From Couchioplanes caeruleus (GTDB taxonomy: Bacteria > Actinomycetota > Actinomycetes > Mycobacteriales > Micromonosporaceae), in the NCBI RefSeq assembly GCF_003751945.1, contig NZ_RJKL01000001.1, positions 4,650,001-4,714,000 on the forward strand: DNA of 64,000 nt, in the 5' to 3' direction. The notes under the pieces were generated by a model. That model made no database searches and was not told the DNA's origin. It saw only the letters and a program-made list of their open reading frames with translations. A program made the translations under genes and the position numbers. Shown piece after piece: positions 49,985-58,877 of the stretch (the stretch's first letter is position 1; every line of letters starts with the position of its first letter).

Positions 49985-50139
49985 GTCGGCAGGGTAGCCG
50001 CAGGAGGTGAATCATGGGCCTCTCACAATCGGGCTGCTGGAGCAGGGCAGGGCCGGCCGGATCGACGGGACCCCTCCAGCAGCCGCCCGGGACCGGAGTC
50101 AGGGACAGTGGCCGGGGTGTGAGCCCCTGTGGACGGCGG

Positions 50140-51486
50140 TCACGCTTCGGCGAGCAGGCAACTCGTCGTTGCGCCTCGGCTCAAGCTCACCACTCCCGGC
50201 TCGTCGCATTGCATGCATTTCACCAGGCAGCCGGAGGGGACTCCACCGAAGCAGAAGGGGCTCACCACCGCTGTCGCGTTCATGTGGTAGACGGTGCCGC
50301 CCGCTGTCATGACGTCGACGGGGTAGGGCTTCGGCGTGACGCGTTCCTGCACGACGTACTTTCCCGCCGTCAGGGCCTCGGCCACCATCGCCCGCCAGGC
50401 ACCGGGCGTCGTCGTCGCGCCGAAGGCGACCTGGTTGCCGCCGTCGCCGGTCGCGCTCTTCAGCACCATGTGCTCTTGCTCCGCGATCACCAGCTCCGGA
50501 AGGTCGCGTGGGCGGTCGCGCCAGATCACCTGACCGGGGGTCAGCACTCGGGTCCACGGGACGTACCGGTCCACCAGCGCGCGCTCGGTGTCCGTCATCC
50601 ACGGGAATCCCTCGGACACCAGCGCGAGCAGCTTCTTGGAGTGCAGGAACCACGAGCTCTGCGAGGGGACCAGGGTGAAGCCCTGACTCAGCGCGGTCCA
50701 CACGGGGCTGACGTCGTACCCTTCCGCCGCCGCGTCTCTGGTGGTGAAGTCGAAGATGCCCAACTTCTTCGTCAGGGGACCGGGCAGACCGATCCCTCGG
50801 AGAAGATCCGCGAACTCATAGTGCTCTGCGGCGACACCATGACGTCGAAGCTGCGCTGTCTTGCGCTGGTAGTGCAGCCGGGCGGCGGCTCGGCCCTCCA
50901 TGAGGCGCGTGCCCGCGAGGACGACCGCCGGTGGAATGCCGAGCTCCTCGCAGGCGTTGCGGATCGTCGCGGCGAACGCCGGGAACGGGTCGACCGCCAC
51001 GAACGCCGGCTGTCCCGCCCGTTCCCTGACCCGGGTCCAGCCGTCCAAATGCGTCTGGAAGTCGATGAGCCCCTCGAACGCTCCGCCCACGTTGAATTCC
51101 AGAAACCGCGGTCCGTTTTCCGTGATGACGACGTCGGCCCGGCTCATGTCCGCGGCGTGCCGGATCTCGAAGTCTTCGTCGTCGCCGAACGCGGGGCAGT
51201 CCTCCTGCGCCACGCTGAGCAGTTCCATGCGCTCGAGCCGGTTGGAGCCGACCCGGAATGCCGCCTTGTGCAGCAGGGCCAGCAGGCTGCTGGTCGCCTC
51301 CAGCAGTTCCGCGTACGCCGCGCGCGGCAGCAGGAACGGCTCGAGCGGAATCGGTCGCTGGTCACGTGGCAGCCCGGCCAGCTCCTCTCGGAGGATCCGG
51401 CTGATCTCTTGTGCGGGAAGGTCGGTTCTGGATCCTTGCGGCACATCGAACCAGGAGAGCGCATCGGCGTCCTGGACTTTCCACAT
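50140..51486 (-). CDS. ATP-grasp-like ligase (circularly permuted type)
   Basis: 448 residues from ATG 51486 behind GAAGGA. The sequence RFLEFNVGGAFEG (about 127-139) and, much later, VLKSATGDGGNQVAFG and KYVVQERV (about 345-400) match the metal- and ATP-binding blocks of permuted ATP-grasp enzymes (glutathionylspermidine-synthase-like, CP-ATP-grasp). These ligases form amide bonds through acyl phosphates. As the last gene of the minus-strand operon, 11 bases after the oxygenase gene, it may couple an amino acid to the core made by the upstream genes. Substrates are unknown. Confidence 0.75.
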   Translation of the reverse strand: MWKVQDADALSWFDVPQGSRTDLPAQEISRILREELAGLPRDQRPIPLEPFLLPRAAYAELLEATSSLLALLHKAAFRVGSNRLERMELLSVAQEDCPAFGDDEDFEIRHAADMSRADVVITENGPRFLEFNVGGAFEGLIDFQTHLDGWTRVRERAGQPAFVAVDPFPAFAATIRNACEELGIPPAVVLAGTRLMEGRAAARLHYQRKTAQLRRHGVAAEHYEFADLLRGIGLPGPLTKKLGIFDFTTRDAAAEGYDVSPVWTALSQGFTLVPSQSSWFLHSKKLLALVSEGFPWMTDTERALVDRYVPWTRVLTPGQVIWRDRPRDLPELVIAEQEHMVLKSATGDGGNQVAFGATTTPGAWRAMVAEALTAGKYVVQERVTPKPYPVDVMTAGGTVYHMNATAVVSPFCFGGVPSGCLVKCMQCDEPGVVSLSRGATTSCLLAEA

Positions 51487-51497
51487 CTGTCGGTCCT

Positions 51498-52526
51498 TCA
51501 GTAGATGGTGTGGGAAGAGGGCGTCAGCCGGGCGGCACGCGACTTGCGAAGGTCCCGGACCAGGTTGAGCCGCTTGAGCCAGCGGTCCGTTCCGTCGAAC
51601 CTGGGCGTGAAGGGATTGCGTCCGTGAACCGTCTTGTAGTTGTCGATGTAGATGATTTCGCCCGGCTTCAGGGCATACGAGGTCAGCGCCCTGTCGAGGC
51701 CCTGGACGAGCGCGTGCAGCGCGGCCTTCGCGGCCTCGTCGTGGTCGGGAATGGCGATGAAGTAGGGGTCTACGCGCAGGTACGGTGAGGCCTTGTCGCC
51801 GAAGAGAACCGCGATCTCGTCAGGGTTCTCATTGAGCGCCTCGATCCACGAGTAGGTCTGACGCGTCAGCCTCTCCACATCCGGATCGAGCTCTTCGTTC
51901 TTGCGTTGGGCCGGCGAGTGGGAGTCGTCCGGACGGATGGGGAAGCGAGCCTCGCGCAGGATCTCGACGTCTCCGTCGGAGAGCTTCACGTCGTCGATGA
52001 ACGCCATCGTGGTCTCGATGCGGTCGTGGTTCCTCATGCACATGAGGCCGATGTAGTCGGCTCGGCACGGGTGGAAGGCGTCCTCGGTGTGCCATTCCAG
52101 CTTCTTCTTGCTGCCGGAGCCGGCCTGTGCGTATTCGCGGCCCGCGATGGGCAACACGTCGTTGACGACAGCACCGTCCTGCTGTGATGCCCATGCGATG
52201 ACGTCTCCCAGCAACGCCGAGATCAGCGAGAAGGCGATCTCCTGACGGCGCGTGCTCGGCGCGTTTCTCGCGTCCGCCCAGTGCGCCGGCGTGGGTCCGA
52301 TGGCCTCGTCGTCGATGGTGTACCCGCTGACCAGGCAGGCACCGCTCGGTTCGGCCTGCCGGAAGTGCATGAGCCCCTTGCGCAGATCGCGCGGGAGATC
52401 TTGCGCGTAGAGGGGTACGTGGGACAGGAACTCCTCGGACTCGAGGTCCGGGAAGGCGTGATCCATGTCGTCGACGAGCTGATCGATGATCTGTCGGTGG
52501 TGTGAGTTGATCTCAACCCGGTACAT
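51498..52526 (-). CDS. Fe(II)/2-oxoglutarate oxygenase, VioC/AsnO (clavaminate synthase-like) family
   Basis: 342 residues from ATG 52526 with AGGAG six bases upstream. The iron ligands are in HTED (LEWHTEDAFHPCRADY, about 170) and the distal His in NYKTVHGRNPF (about 300), followed by FDGTDRWLKR, which carries the oxoglutarate-binding Arg. This block is diagnostic of the group that hydroxylates free amino acids at C3: arginine (VioC), asparagine (AsnO), citrulline and relatives. It suggests that a beta-hydroxylated or desaturated amino acid enters the pathway. Arg, Asn or another residue cannot be told apart by eye. Confidence 0.88.
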   Translation of the reverse strand: MYRVEINSHHRQIIDQLVDDMDHAFPDLESEEFLSHVPLYAQDLPRDLRKGLMHFRQAEPSGACLVSGYTIDDEAIGPTPAHWADARNAPSTRRQEIAFSLISALLGDVIAWASQQDGAVVNDVLPIAGREYAQAGSGSKKKLEWHTEDAFHPCRADYIGLMCMRNHDRIETTMAFIDDVKLSDGDVEILREARFPIRPDDSHSPAQRKNEELDPDVERLTRQTYSWIEALNENPDEIAVLFGDKASPYLRVDPYFIAIPDHDEAAKAALHALVQGLDRALTSYALKPGEIIYIDNYKTVHGRNPFTPRFDGTDRWLKRLNLVRDLRKSRAARLTPSSHTIY

Positions 52527-52552
52527 CGATACTCCTGGGGTGCGAGCGGACA

Positions 52553-53683
52553 TTACAGGCAGTTTGCGATCAGATCGATGCAAAGATGATTCGGTGGTCC
52601 CATGTGCGGAATGGCATCGGCGTCCAGGGCCACCTGATTGATCGGGTGGTGCTGCATGTAACCGGCGCTGCCCAACGACCCCCGGACCGCAGAGCAGACG
52701 GCCTGACCGGTCGACGAGGCGAACACTTTCACCGAGTAGGCGAAGTCGGCCGCCTCGTGCGGCGCGCCGTCACCGAGCGCACCGACCATGGCGGACGCCG
52801 CTCGGATCTCCAGCGACAAGCGAGCCAGTTGACGCTTGGACTCGAGATCGTCGGCAAGCCCCTTCTCCCTGAGATGCGTCGTCAAGATGTCTCGGGCGGC
52901 CCGTGCGGTGCCGACACTGACGGCGCCGAGGGTGAGACCCAGGCGATGAGGCAACTGAATGACCTGCGGGGTCAGCTCGCCGGCACAGAGCACATCGGCG
53001 GGGGAGACACGGACCTCGGTGAACCTCACCATTCCGGTTCCGGAACCGCGCATGCCGCCCATCGGCAGGGCCTGCGCCGGCACCTCGACTCCCTCGTTCT
53101 CCCGCGGCACCAGGACGATCAGCTGGTTGCTCCGGCCGTACCCGGACGTCTCGGCCGTGGTTGCCTGCGTCTGCGCCGGCAACTGGGCCAGCACGATGAA
53201 GAAGTCGGCGACGGTGGCGCCGGTCGAGAAGGTCTTCCCGCCGGTCAGCCGGTAGCCGCCATCGGGTTGAGGCGTGGCGATGGTGCTCAACGACCGTTTG
53301 TCCGCGGATGAACCGACCTCGCTCCACGCGGAAGCGGCCAGCCACTGCTGTTCGACGATCCGGGCGAACCAGCGTTGTTTCTGGTCCTCGGTGCCATAGG
53401 CGTCCAGGCGGGCGGCGACCGCACAGTGCAGGTAGGCGACGATGGCCATCGACGGGTTGACCGCTGCGATGTCCTCGACGACGGCGTTGACCTCTCGCGG
53501 CGTGTATCCCAGGCCACCGTATTCCCGCGGGACGGAGATCGCCAGAACGCCCGCTTCACGCAAGGCGGTCAGAGCCAGCGGGCTGACGTCTCCACTGACG
53601 TGGCACTCACGCGCCGCTTCCCGAAGGATCTCCCGCTTTTTGTCGTCGAGCAGGCGGTCCGGAAGTACAAGATTCTGTCCCAC
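52553..53683 (-). CDS. Acyl-CoA-dehydrogenase-fold flavoprotein (second copy)
   Basis: 376 residues starting at GTG 53683. It has the ACAD layout: helical N domain with VPREYGGLGYT (about 50-60), a beta domain with LTGGKTFSTGA, and a C-terminal helical domain. In true dehydrogenases the last motif contains the catalytic Glu (GYxxExxxxRxxRD). Here it reads AGYMQHHPINQVALDAD, with no Glu there, which is more like ACAD-fold monooxygenases or N-oxidases. The substrate is unknown. It is 20 bases from the asparagine-synthetase gene and clearly in the operon. Confidence 0.82.
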   Translation of the reverse strand: MGQNLVLPDRLLDDKKREILREAARECHVSGDVSPLALTALREAGVLAISVPREYGGLGYTPREVNAVVEDIAAVNPSMAIVAYLHCAVAARLDAYGTEDQKQRWFARIVEQQWLAASAWSEVGSSADKRSLSTIATPQPDGGYRLTGGKTFSTGATVADFFIVLAQLPAQTQATTAETSGYGRSNQLIVLVPRENEGVEVPAQALPMGGMRGSGTGMVRFTEVRVSPADVLCAGELTPQVIQLPHRLGLTLGAVSVGTARAARDILTTHLREKGLADDLESKRQLARLSLEIRAASAMVGALGDGAPHEAADFAYSVKVFASSTGQAVCSAVRGSLGSAGYMQHHPINQVALDADAIPHMGPPNHLCIDLIANCL

Positions 53684-53702
53684 GTGTCGTCCATTCGTCG
53701 AT

Positions 53703-55532
53703 TCACGAGATGTTCAGGTGATAGGTCCTCATCCACCGGTCGATCTCCAGCAGCGGCTGTACGAGGTGGATGGTGTTGACGTGCGTCATGGTCGCCTTCT
53801 CGTCGTCGACGAACTCCCGCACGCGGTCGGTGTCCAACGCGGGCGCCAGCGGGGAGTCCGGATCCTTCAGCATGGCGAGGATCTCGTCACGCACGAGCGC
53901 ATCGTGATGGTGCGCGTGCAAGGCGGGATAGGCGTTCTTGGGCCGGTACAGGATCTCTTGCGGGAGGAGGTCCGCCATCGCCGATCGAAGGAGGCTCTTC
54001 TCGCGGCCGTCGGATGTCTTCATCGTCCACGGGATGTTGTAGACGTACTCCAGGAGCTCGTGGTCACAGAACGGGACGCGCACCTCCAGGCCGACGGCCA
54101 TACTCATGCGATCCTTGCGATCCAGGAGTGCCGCCAAGGGCCCCTGAAGGCTGAAGAACAGGACCTCGCGCATGCGGGCGTCCAGTTCCGACTCGCCGTC
54201 GAGCCGCGGCACACGGGCGCGCAGCGTGCGGTACCGGTCGTGCTCGTTGTCGGCGGGATTCAGGCGAGCTCGGATGTCGCTGTTCAGGCAGTCGGCGAGC
54301 CGCGGAGCGTCCCCCAGCCAGGGGAACCGGTCCCGCCACACCACGGCGGGGTCGTGGAACCAGGGATAGCCCCCGAACAGTTCGTCGGCGGCCTCCCCCG
54401 AGAGGGCCGCCGTGTAGTTCTCCCGCATCGCCTTGAAGAGCAGGTACATCGAAGTGTCGAACTGGCCGTAGCTGGGCAGATCGCGCGCCCTCAGCGCGGC
54501 TGAGCGCGCAGCCAGAACATCATGGGAATCGACCTCGACCGCGGTGTGCGAGGTCCCGAGATACTCGGCCGCGAGCTTGGCGTACGGTGCGTCGCGCTCC
54601 GGCCTGAGGACGGTGGGATGGAAATCGTTCTCCTCGCCCTTGAACTGCACGGAGAACGTGCTGAGGGGGCCGAGGCCGTGACGCTTCGTATATCGGGCCC
54701 CGAGCGCGGTGATGGCACTGGAGTCGAGCCCTCCCGACAACATGGTCGCTACCGGGACGTCGGCGAACATCTGTTGCTCGACCACGTCGCCGAGCAGCTC
54801 ACGGATGCGCCCGACAGTGGTGGGCAGGTCGTCGTGGTGCTCGCGCGCGGGGATCCGCCAGTACTCGTGTTCGCGGACTCCGTCACGGCCGACGCGCACG
54901 TAGTGACCGGGCTTGACGGTGTTCATCCCGCGGTACGGTGTCTCGCCCGGGAGCGCGAGCCGGGGTTCGAGGAGGAGGTTGAGGCTGCTCTCATCGACCG
55001 CGGCGCGGTAGGACGGGTGTGCCAGAATGCCCTTCGGCTCCGAGGCGAACAACAAACCGGCGGGCTGCGGAGCGTAGTACAGGGGCTTCACCCCGAGGCG
55101 GTCACGGACCAGGATCAGTTCCCGCTCCCGGCCGTCCCAGACCGCGTAGGCGAACATGCCGCGGAGCCGGGTCGCTGAGGCCGCGCCCCACTGAAGATAG
55201 GCGCGAAGCACCACCTCCGTGTCCGAGCGGGTCCCGAACGAATGTCCCAGCGAGGCGAGCTCGGCCCGCAGCTCCCGGTAGTTGTAGACCTCGCCGGTGT
55301 AGACGAGAACCACCGGCTTCTCCTCGACTCCTGCCACCGCGTGCATGGGCTGGCGGCCACCGGCGATGTCGATGATCGCCAGGCGCCGATGACACAGCGC
55401 GACGTTTCCATCCACCCACACGCCGGCGTCGTCGGGTCCCCGCAGGCACATGGTCTCCGACATCGCCGCGACGATGGCGTGCTCGGTGCTTATGTCTCGT
55501 GAATGGTCAACCCAGCCGGCGATTCCACACAT
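53703..55532 (-). CDS. Glutamine-dependent asparagine synthetase homologue (AsnB type)
   Basis: 609 residues from ATG 55532 behind GAGGAA. The N-terminal MCGIAGW gives the class II glutaminase Cys2, followed by RRLAIIDI and YTGEVYNYREL. The synthetase half has the pyrophosphate loop MLSGGLDSSAI (about 255) and SGEAADELFGGY (about 375). Both halves look functional. In biosynthetic clusters such proteins amidate carboxylates or, as beta-lactam synthetases, close rings; an intact glutaminase Cys argues for ammonia transfer and amide formation. It lies 15 bases after the luciferase-like gene. Confidence 0.92.
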   Translation of the reverse strand: MCGIAGWVDHSRDISTEHAIVAAMSETMCLRGPDDAGVWVDGNVALCHRRLAIIDIAGGRQPMHAVAGVEEKPVVLVYTGEVYNYRELRAELASLGHSFGTRSDTEVVLRAYLQWGAASATRLRGMFAYAVWDGRERELILVRDRLGVKPLYYAPQPAGLLFASEPKGILAHPSYRAAVDESSLNLLLEPRLALPGETPYRGMNTVKPGHYVRVGRDGVREHEYWRIPAREHHDDLPTTVGRIRELLGDVVEQQMFADVPVATMLSGGLDSSAITALGARYTKRHGLGPLSTFSVQFKGEENDFHPTVLRPERDAPYAKLAAEYLGTSHTAVEVDSHDVLAARSAALRARDLPSYGQFDTSMYLLFKAMRENYTAALSGEAADELFGGYPWFHDPAVVWRDRFPWLGDAPRLADCLNSDIRARLNPADNEHDRYRTLRARVPRLDGESELDARMREVLFFSLQGPLAALLDRKDRMSMAVGLEVRVPFCDHELLEYVYNIPWTMKTSDGREKSLLRSAMADLLPQEILYRPKNAYPALHAHHHDALVRDEILAMLKDPDSPLAPALDTDRVREFVDDEKATMTHVNTIHLVQPLLEIDRWMRTYHLNIS

Positions 55533-55547
55533 AAGGATTTCCTCGGT

Positions 55548-56456
55548 CTAGTCCGACTTGTGAGATGCAATGTCTGCCGCCACGCTCTGCAGGTGGCGTG
55601 GGTCTCCCGAAAAGATTCCGGTGCTCCGTGGATAGGCGACCACCGCGTCGGTGAATCCCAGTTCGGCGCAGCGGCTCAGGACATCCACGAGATTCTGCGG
55701 ACTGTCGGCGAGGTGCGGCAGTGCCCTGCTGAGATATACGAGCCGGCGGACGTCGCCGAACGGCCGGCCGGCCTCGGCGCACACGTCACGGAACCGTCCG
55801 ATCTGCTGCGCGAGCACCTCGAAGAACCGCTCTTCGCCGAGCTGTTCGGCGCCGTGGACGGGACCGTTCGTGACCCACCATTGACCGTGCTCAGCCGCAA
55901 CGCGCATCGCGCGCACGCCCGCGGCGGCCACGGCGAACGGCAGCCGGGGATTCCGGACGCAGCCTGGAATCATCCGCGCGTCCTCCACCTGATAGAACTC
56001 GCCGCTGTGGTGGGTGACCGGATGGCGGAGAAGGCGATCGGTCAGCTCGACGAACTCCTGGAAGCGGGCACAGCGTTCGGCGGGCGACCGGTCGTGCCGA
56101 TCGCCGATCGCCGCGTTGTCCGGGCCCTGTGCACCCCCGCCGAGTCCGAGCACCAGACGGCCCGCGCTGAGATGATCCAGCGTCATGGCCTCCTTCGCGA
56201 GAACCACGGGGTGGCGGAAGTTGGGGTTGGACACGAGCGTCCCCAGCGCCATTCGACTGGTCACCATCGCGGCCGCCGCCAGGGTCGTCATGGCGTCGAA
56301 CCACGGCCCGTCCCGGAGGGTCCGCCAAGAGAGATGGTCGAAGGTCCAGCCATGAGCGAAACCGGCGTCGTCGAGGTGTCTCCAGACATCGGCTCCCCGT
56401 TTCCCTGCGTGTTCGGGCATGATGAGCGTGCCCAAACAGATATCCGTATATTCCAT
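55548..56456 (-). CDS. LLM-class (luciferase-like) flavin monooxygenase
   Basis: 302 residues. The start is ATG 56456, one base after the stop of the preceding gene (TGACATG), and the protein then begins MEYTDICLGTLIMP as expected. Conserved blocks are WTFDHLSWR near 39, TLVSNPNFRHPVVLAKEAMTLD near 73 (read in parts) and SAGRLVLGLGGGAQ near 97, which bind reduced flavin or F420. Such enzymes hydroxylate, perform Baeyer-Villiger or N-oxidations, or act as F420 reductases. The role in this pathway is unknown. Confidence 0.87.
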   Translation of the reverse strand: MEYTDICLGTLIMPEHAGKRGADVWRHLDDAGFAHGWTFDHLSWRTLRDGPWFDAMTTLAAAAMVTSRMALGTLVSNPNFRHPVVLAKEAMTLDHLSAGRLVLGLGGGAQGPDNAAIGDRHDRSPAERCARFQEFVELTDRLLRHPVTHHSGEFYQVEDARMIPGCVRNPRLPFAVAAAGVRAMRVAAEHGQWWVTNGPVHGAEQLGEERFFEVLAQQIGRFRDVCAEAGRPFGDVRRLVYLSRALPHLADSPQNLVDVLSRCAELGFTDAVVAYPRSTGIFSGDPRHLQSVAADIASHKSD

Positions 56457-56457
56457 G

Positions 56458-57639
56458 TCAGTTCTCTCCGGCAGGGGCGGGCATTGCGGAGGAGGGCCGG
56501 CCGGTCGGCACTCCGGCAAGAAAATCGTCGAGGTGAATCGAGCGACGATCGTCGACATTCAGGCAGGTGTGCGGAATGTCGTCACGGACCGGGCGCTGAG
56601 CATCGTGAAAGTAGACGGCCCGGAGCCGGCCGCCGCCCGCCTCTTCGAGCACGGGGTTGCGTACCAGGAAGTCGCGGACCTGTGGGGTGTCACGACGGGC
56701 GTGCCACCAGACCTCGAGCTGTCCTCGATAGTCCGCCGGCCGTTCCAACCGGGGTGCCAGGCGGCGCTTGTATCCGTACAGACCGTTGGCGATCCAGGCC
56801 TCGAGGCCGCTGAAGTCGACCGTGGATATGGTGTTCCGCTCGGCCCAGTCGACGATCAGATACGACATGAGACGGAGCAGGCCTGACTCGTGCAGCTCCG
56901 CCGACCCGTCCAGGAGTCCGCCGAGCCGAGGGGTCAGGGTGGTGTCGTCGCCGGAAACGGTCGCCAGGGCGCCGGCCACGGGACTGTCGTCCTGCATGAC
57001 GAGCAACAGGTGGCCGCGCTTGAACAGGCACTCGTACGCACGAATGCGGTTCTCGCTGCGCGCGCGTGCACCGTGCCTGCTGCGCATCGTCGGCACGTGC
57101 ATCCGGTCGTAGAAGAAGTCGAAGGCGGCATCGTCGGTGACCGTCGTCATCCGCAGCCCGCGCCGTGTGCACTGCGTCTTGCACCATTGCCGCTCGCCCT
57201 TGGACATGCGGGCCTGCCAGCCCACCGAACTGTCGACCACCGCGTGCAACCGGTAGGGCAGCACGAGCGACGCTCGGCGTGGCAGTGCCGTCAGTTGGCT
57301 CCTGGTCCCGACGACCGCGACGAGATCGGCTCGAGGGAGTTCGTGCCGGCGGAAGACATCCGCCGCCGTGACGGCGGCGCGATCCAGGTCCGCCGCGCCG
57401 GAGCCCATGCGTTCCCGCTGACGCTCGAGCATCTGCAAGATCTTCGTCACGCCGTCCGGTATGCCGGCATAGCCGAGGCTGGGCCCGGAGTCGCGCGGGG
57501 TGGAAACCGCAGACGTGAGCCGGCGCAGCCGGGTGTCGAGCACGATCCGTGCCGCCTTCGCGGCCGGGCGTTCGCTGTAGTCCCAGGCGAACGACGATCT
57601 CGCGACCATGCGCTGCCAGACGTTCGCATGCGCGTTCAC
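56458..57639 (-). CDS. GNAT/FemAB-like acyl- or aminoacyltransferase
   Basis: 393 residues from GTG 57639, overlapping the transporter stop (GTGA). The central part has a GNAT-like fold pattern: KRGHLLLVMQDDSPVAGALA (about 225-244) and VDFSGLEAWIANGLYGYKRR (about 285-304), similar to FemAB/BioF2-type proteins. These transfer acyl groups from CoA or aminoacyl groups from tRNA. It has no membrane segment. A self-resistance N-acetylation or tRNA-dependent amide bond formation is possible; context cannot decide. Confidence 0.65.
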   Translation of the reverse strand: MNAHANVWQRMVARSSFAWDYSERPAAKAARIVLDTRLRRLTSAVSTPRDSGPSLGYAGIPDGVTKILQMLERQRERMGSGAADLDRAAVTAADVFRRHELPRADLVAVVGTRSQLTALPRRASLVLPYRLHAVVDSSVGWQARMSKGERQWCKTQCTRRGLRMTTVTDDAAFDFFYDRMHVPTMRSRHGARARSENRIRAYECLFKRGHLLLVMQDDSPVAGALATVSGDDTTLTPRLGGLLDGSAELHESGLLRLMSYLIVDWAERNTISTVDFSGLEAWIANGLYGYKRRLAPRLERPADYRGQLEVWWHARRDTPQVRDFLVRNPVLEEAGGGRLRAVYFHDAQRPVRDDIPHTCLNVDDRRSIHLDDFLAGVPTGRPSSAMPAPAGEN

Positions 57640-58877
57640 GTCTGCTCCGACGTCTGGGGAATCGGCGAGGCGGCTGTCCGGAGCGGGTGTCTCCGGGCCC
57701 AGTTCGACACCGTTCGCATGGGAACCCCTCCGGCGATGAACAGTGCGGCCAGGACGAGCCAGCCGCCGGCTCCTACGCTGACGACCAGCGCGGACATCAC
57801 CAGCGGTGCCGCCATCTCGGCGATGGTGAATCCGGAGTTGAACACGCTCTGGTATTCGCCGTGTGCCTCCTGCGGTGTGAGCCCGACCGCGACGCCCCAG
57901 CTACTGGCCACGAACATCAACTCGCCGACGGTGTGTACGGCGGCCGCGGCGATCAGGATCATCGCGGCGGTGACTCCCGAGCCGCCCGCGGAAGCCGCGA
58001 ACAACAGACAAGAGGCGGTCAGGGGAATCACGCAGAGCACCGCGTTGCGCGCGGCACCGTCGAGCGTGGCGCTGGAGGCTCCCACGCGCTTCTGGAACAG
58101 CAGAATGCCGACCGTGTTCAGGGCGAGCATGACGCCGACGGTCCACGTGGGCGCGTCCGTGTGGTGCACCACCCAGAGGGGGACGCCGACGGCGAGCATG
58201 CCCCAGTTGAGAGCGAGTATCCCGAACAACACCGTCGCCACGAGGAACGGCCGGTCGCTCACGACCATCGCCTTGCGCTTCTCGCCGCGATCCCGCAGCG
58301 ACGGGACGGCGGGCAGTCGCTGCACCACCGCGGCGGAGATCAGCGTCAGCGCACCGTAGAGGAACAGCAGAGCGAGAAACGCCGGGCGGGTGTTCAGGTA
58401 CAGCACGAGGGTTCCCACGCCGGCCCCGAGCGCGGCCCCGCCACTCTGCGTGACGCGCAGCGAGGCGAGGTGGTGCATGCGGTCATCGTCGTCGGTCAGG
58501 CCGCAGACCAGCGCGATGCGCATCGCGGGCACCGACCGCTCCGCCATGACGAAGAAGCAACTGACCAGGATGAACGACCAGAGGGAGTCCACCAGCGCAT
58601 AGCCGGCGAGCGTCACACCCTGAACGACCAGCAGCAAGGCGAGCACCTTGTTGACGCCCACGCGGTCGGCGAGGTATCCGAGCGGAACGCTGGCCGAAAG
58701 CCCCACTATGCCGGCCACTGTGACGCCTGCCCCGAACTGCCAGGCGGACAATCCGATCGAGGTGGTCGCGAAGATCGTCCAGCAGACGAACCAGCCACCA
58801 CCGCCGGTCGCCGTCAGGAAGGTGGCCAGGTAGAGCCAGCGGAGCGCACCGCTCGGCAGTCGGGCCACCTTCACCAT
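57636..58877 (-). CDS. MFS transporter
   Basis: 413 residues with about twelve hydrophobic segments. The cytoplasmic loop GYLADRVGVNKV after segment two is the MFS A-motif variant. The C terminus is short and polar. Its ATG at 58877 overlaps the preceding stop by seven bases and its stop overlaps the next start. It is the likely exporter of the second product. Confidence 0.88.
   Translation of the reverse strand: MVKVARLPSGALRWLYLATFLTATGGGGWFVCWTIFATTSIGLSAWQFGAGVTVAGIVGLSASVPLGYLADRVGVNKVLALLLVVQGVTLAGYALVDSLWSFILVSCFFVMAERSVPAMRIALVCGLTDDDDRMHHLASLRVTQSGGAALGAGVGTLVLYLNTRPAFLALLFLYGALTLISAAVVQRLPAVPSLRDRGEKRKAMVVSDRPFLVATVLFGILALNWGMLAVGVPLWVVHHTDAPTWTVGVMLALNTVGILLFQKRVGASSATLDGAARNAVLCVIPLTASCLLFAASAGGSGVTAAMILIAAAAVHTVGELMFVASSWGVAVGLTPQEAHGEYQSVFNSGFTIAEMAAPLVMSALVVSVGAGGWLVLAALFIAGGVPMRTVSNWARRHPLRTAASPIPQTSEQT

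Noticed and set aside
50014..51504. Plus-strand frame of 496 codons with a strong GGAGG site before its ATG
   Set aside because: The ribosome-binding site is striking, but the frame is antisense to the ATP-grasp gene and shows no family signal. The minus-strand gene fits the operon spacing.
53703..55532. Beta-lactam synthetase instead of an asparagine synthetase
   Set aside because: The N-terminal Cys2 glutaminase site is intact, whereas beta-lactam synthetases usually lose it. The nearby VioC-type oxygenase alone is not enough to propose a clavam pathway.
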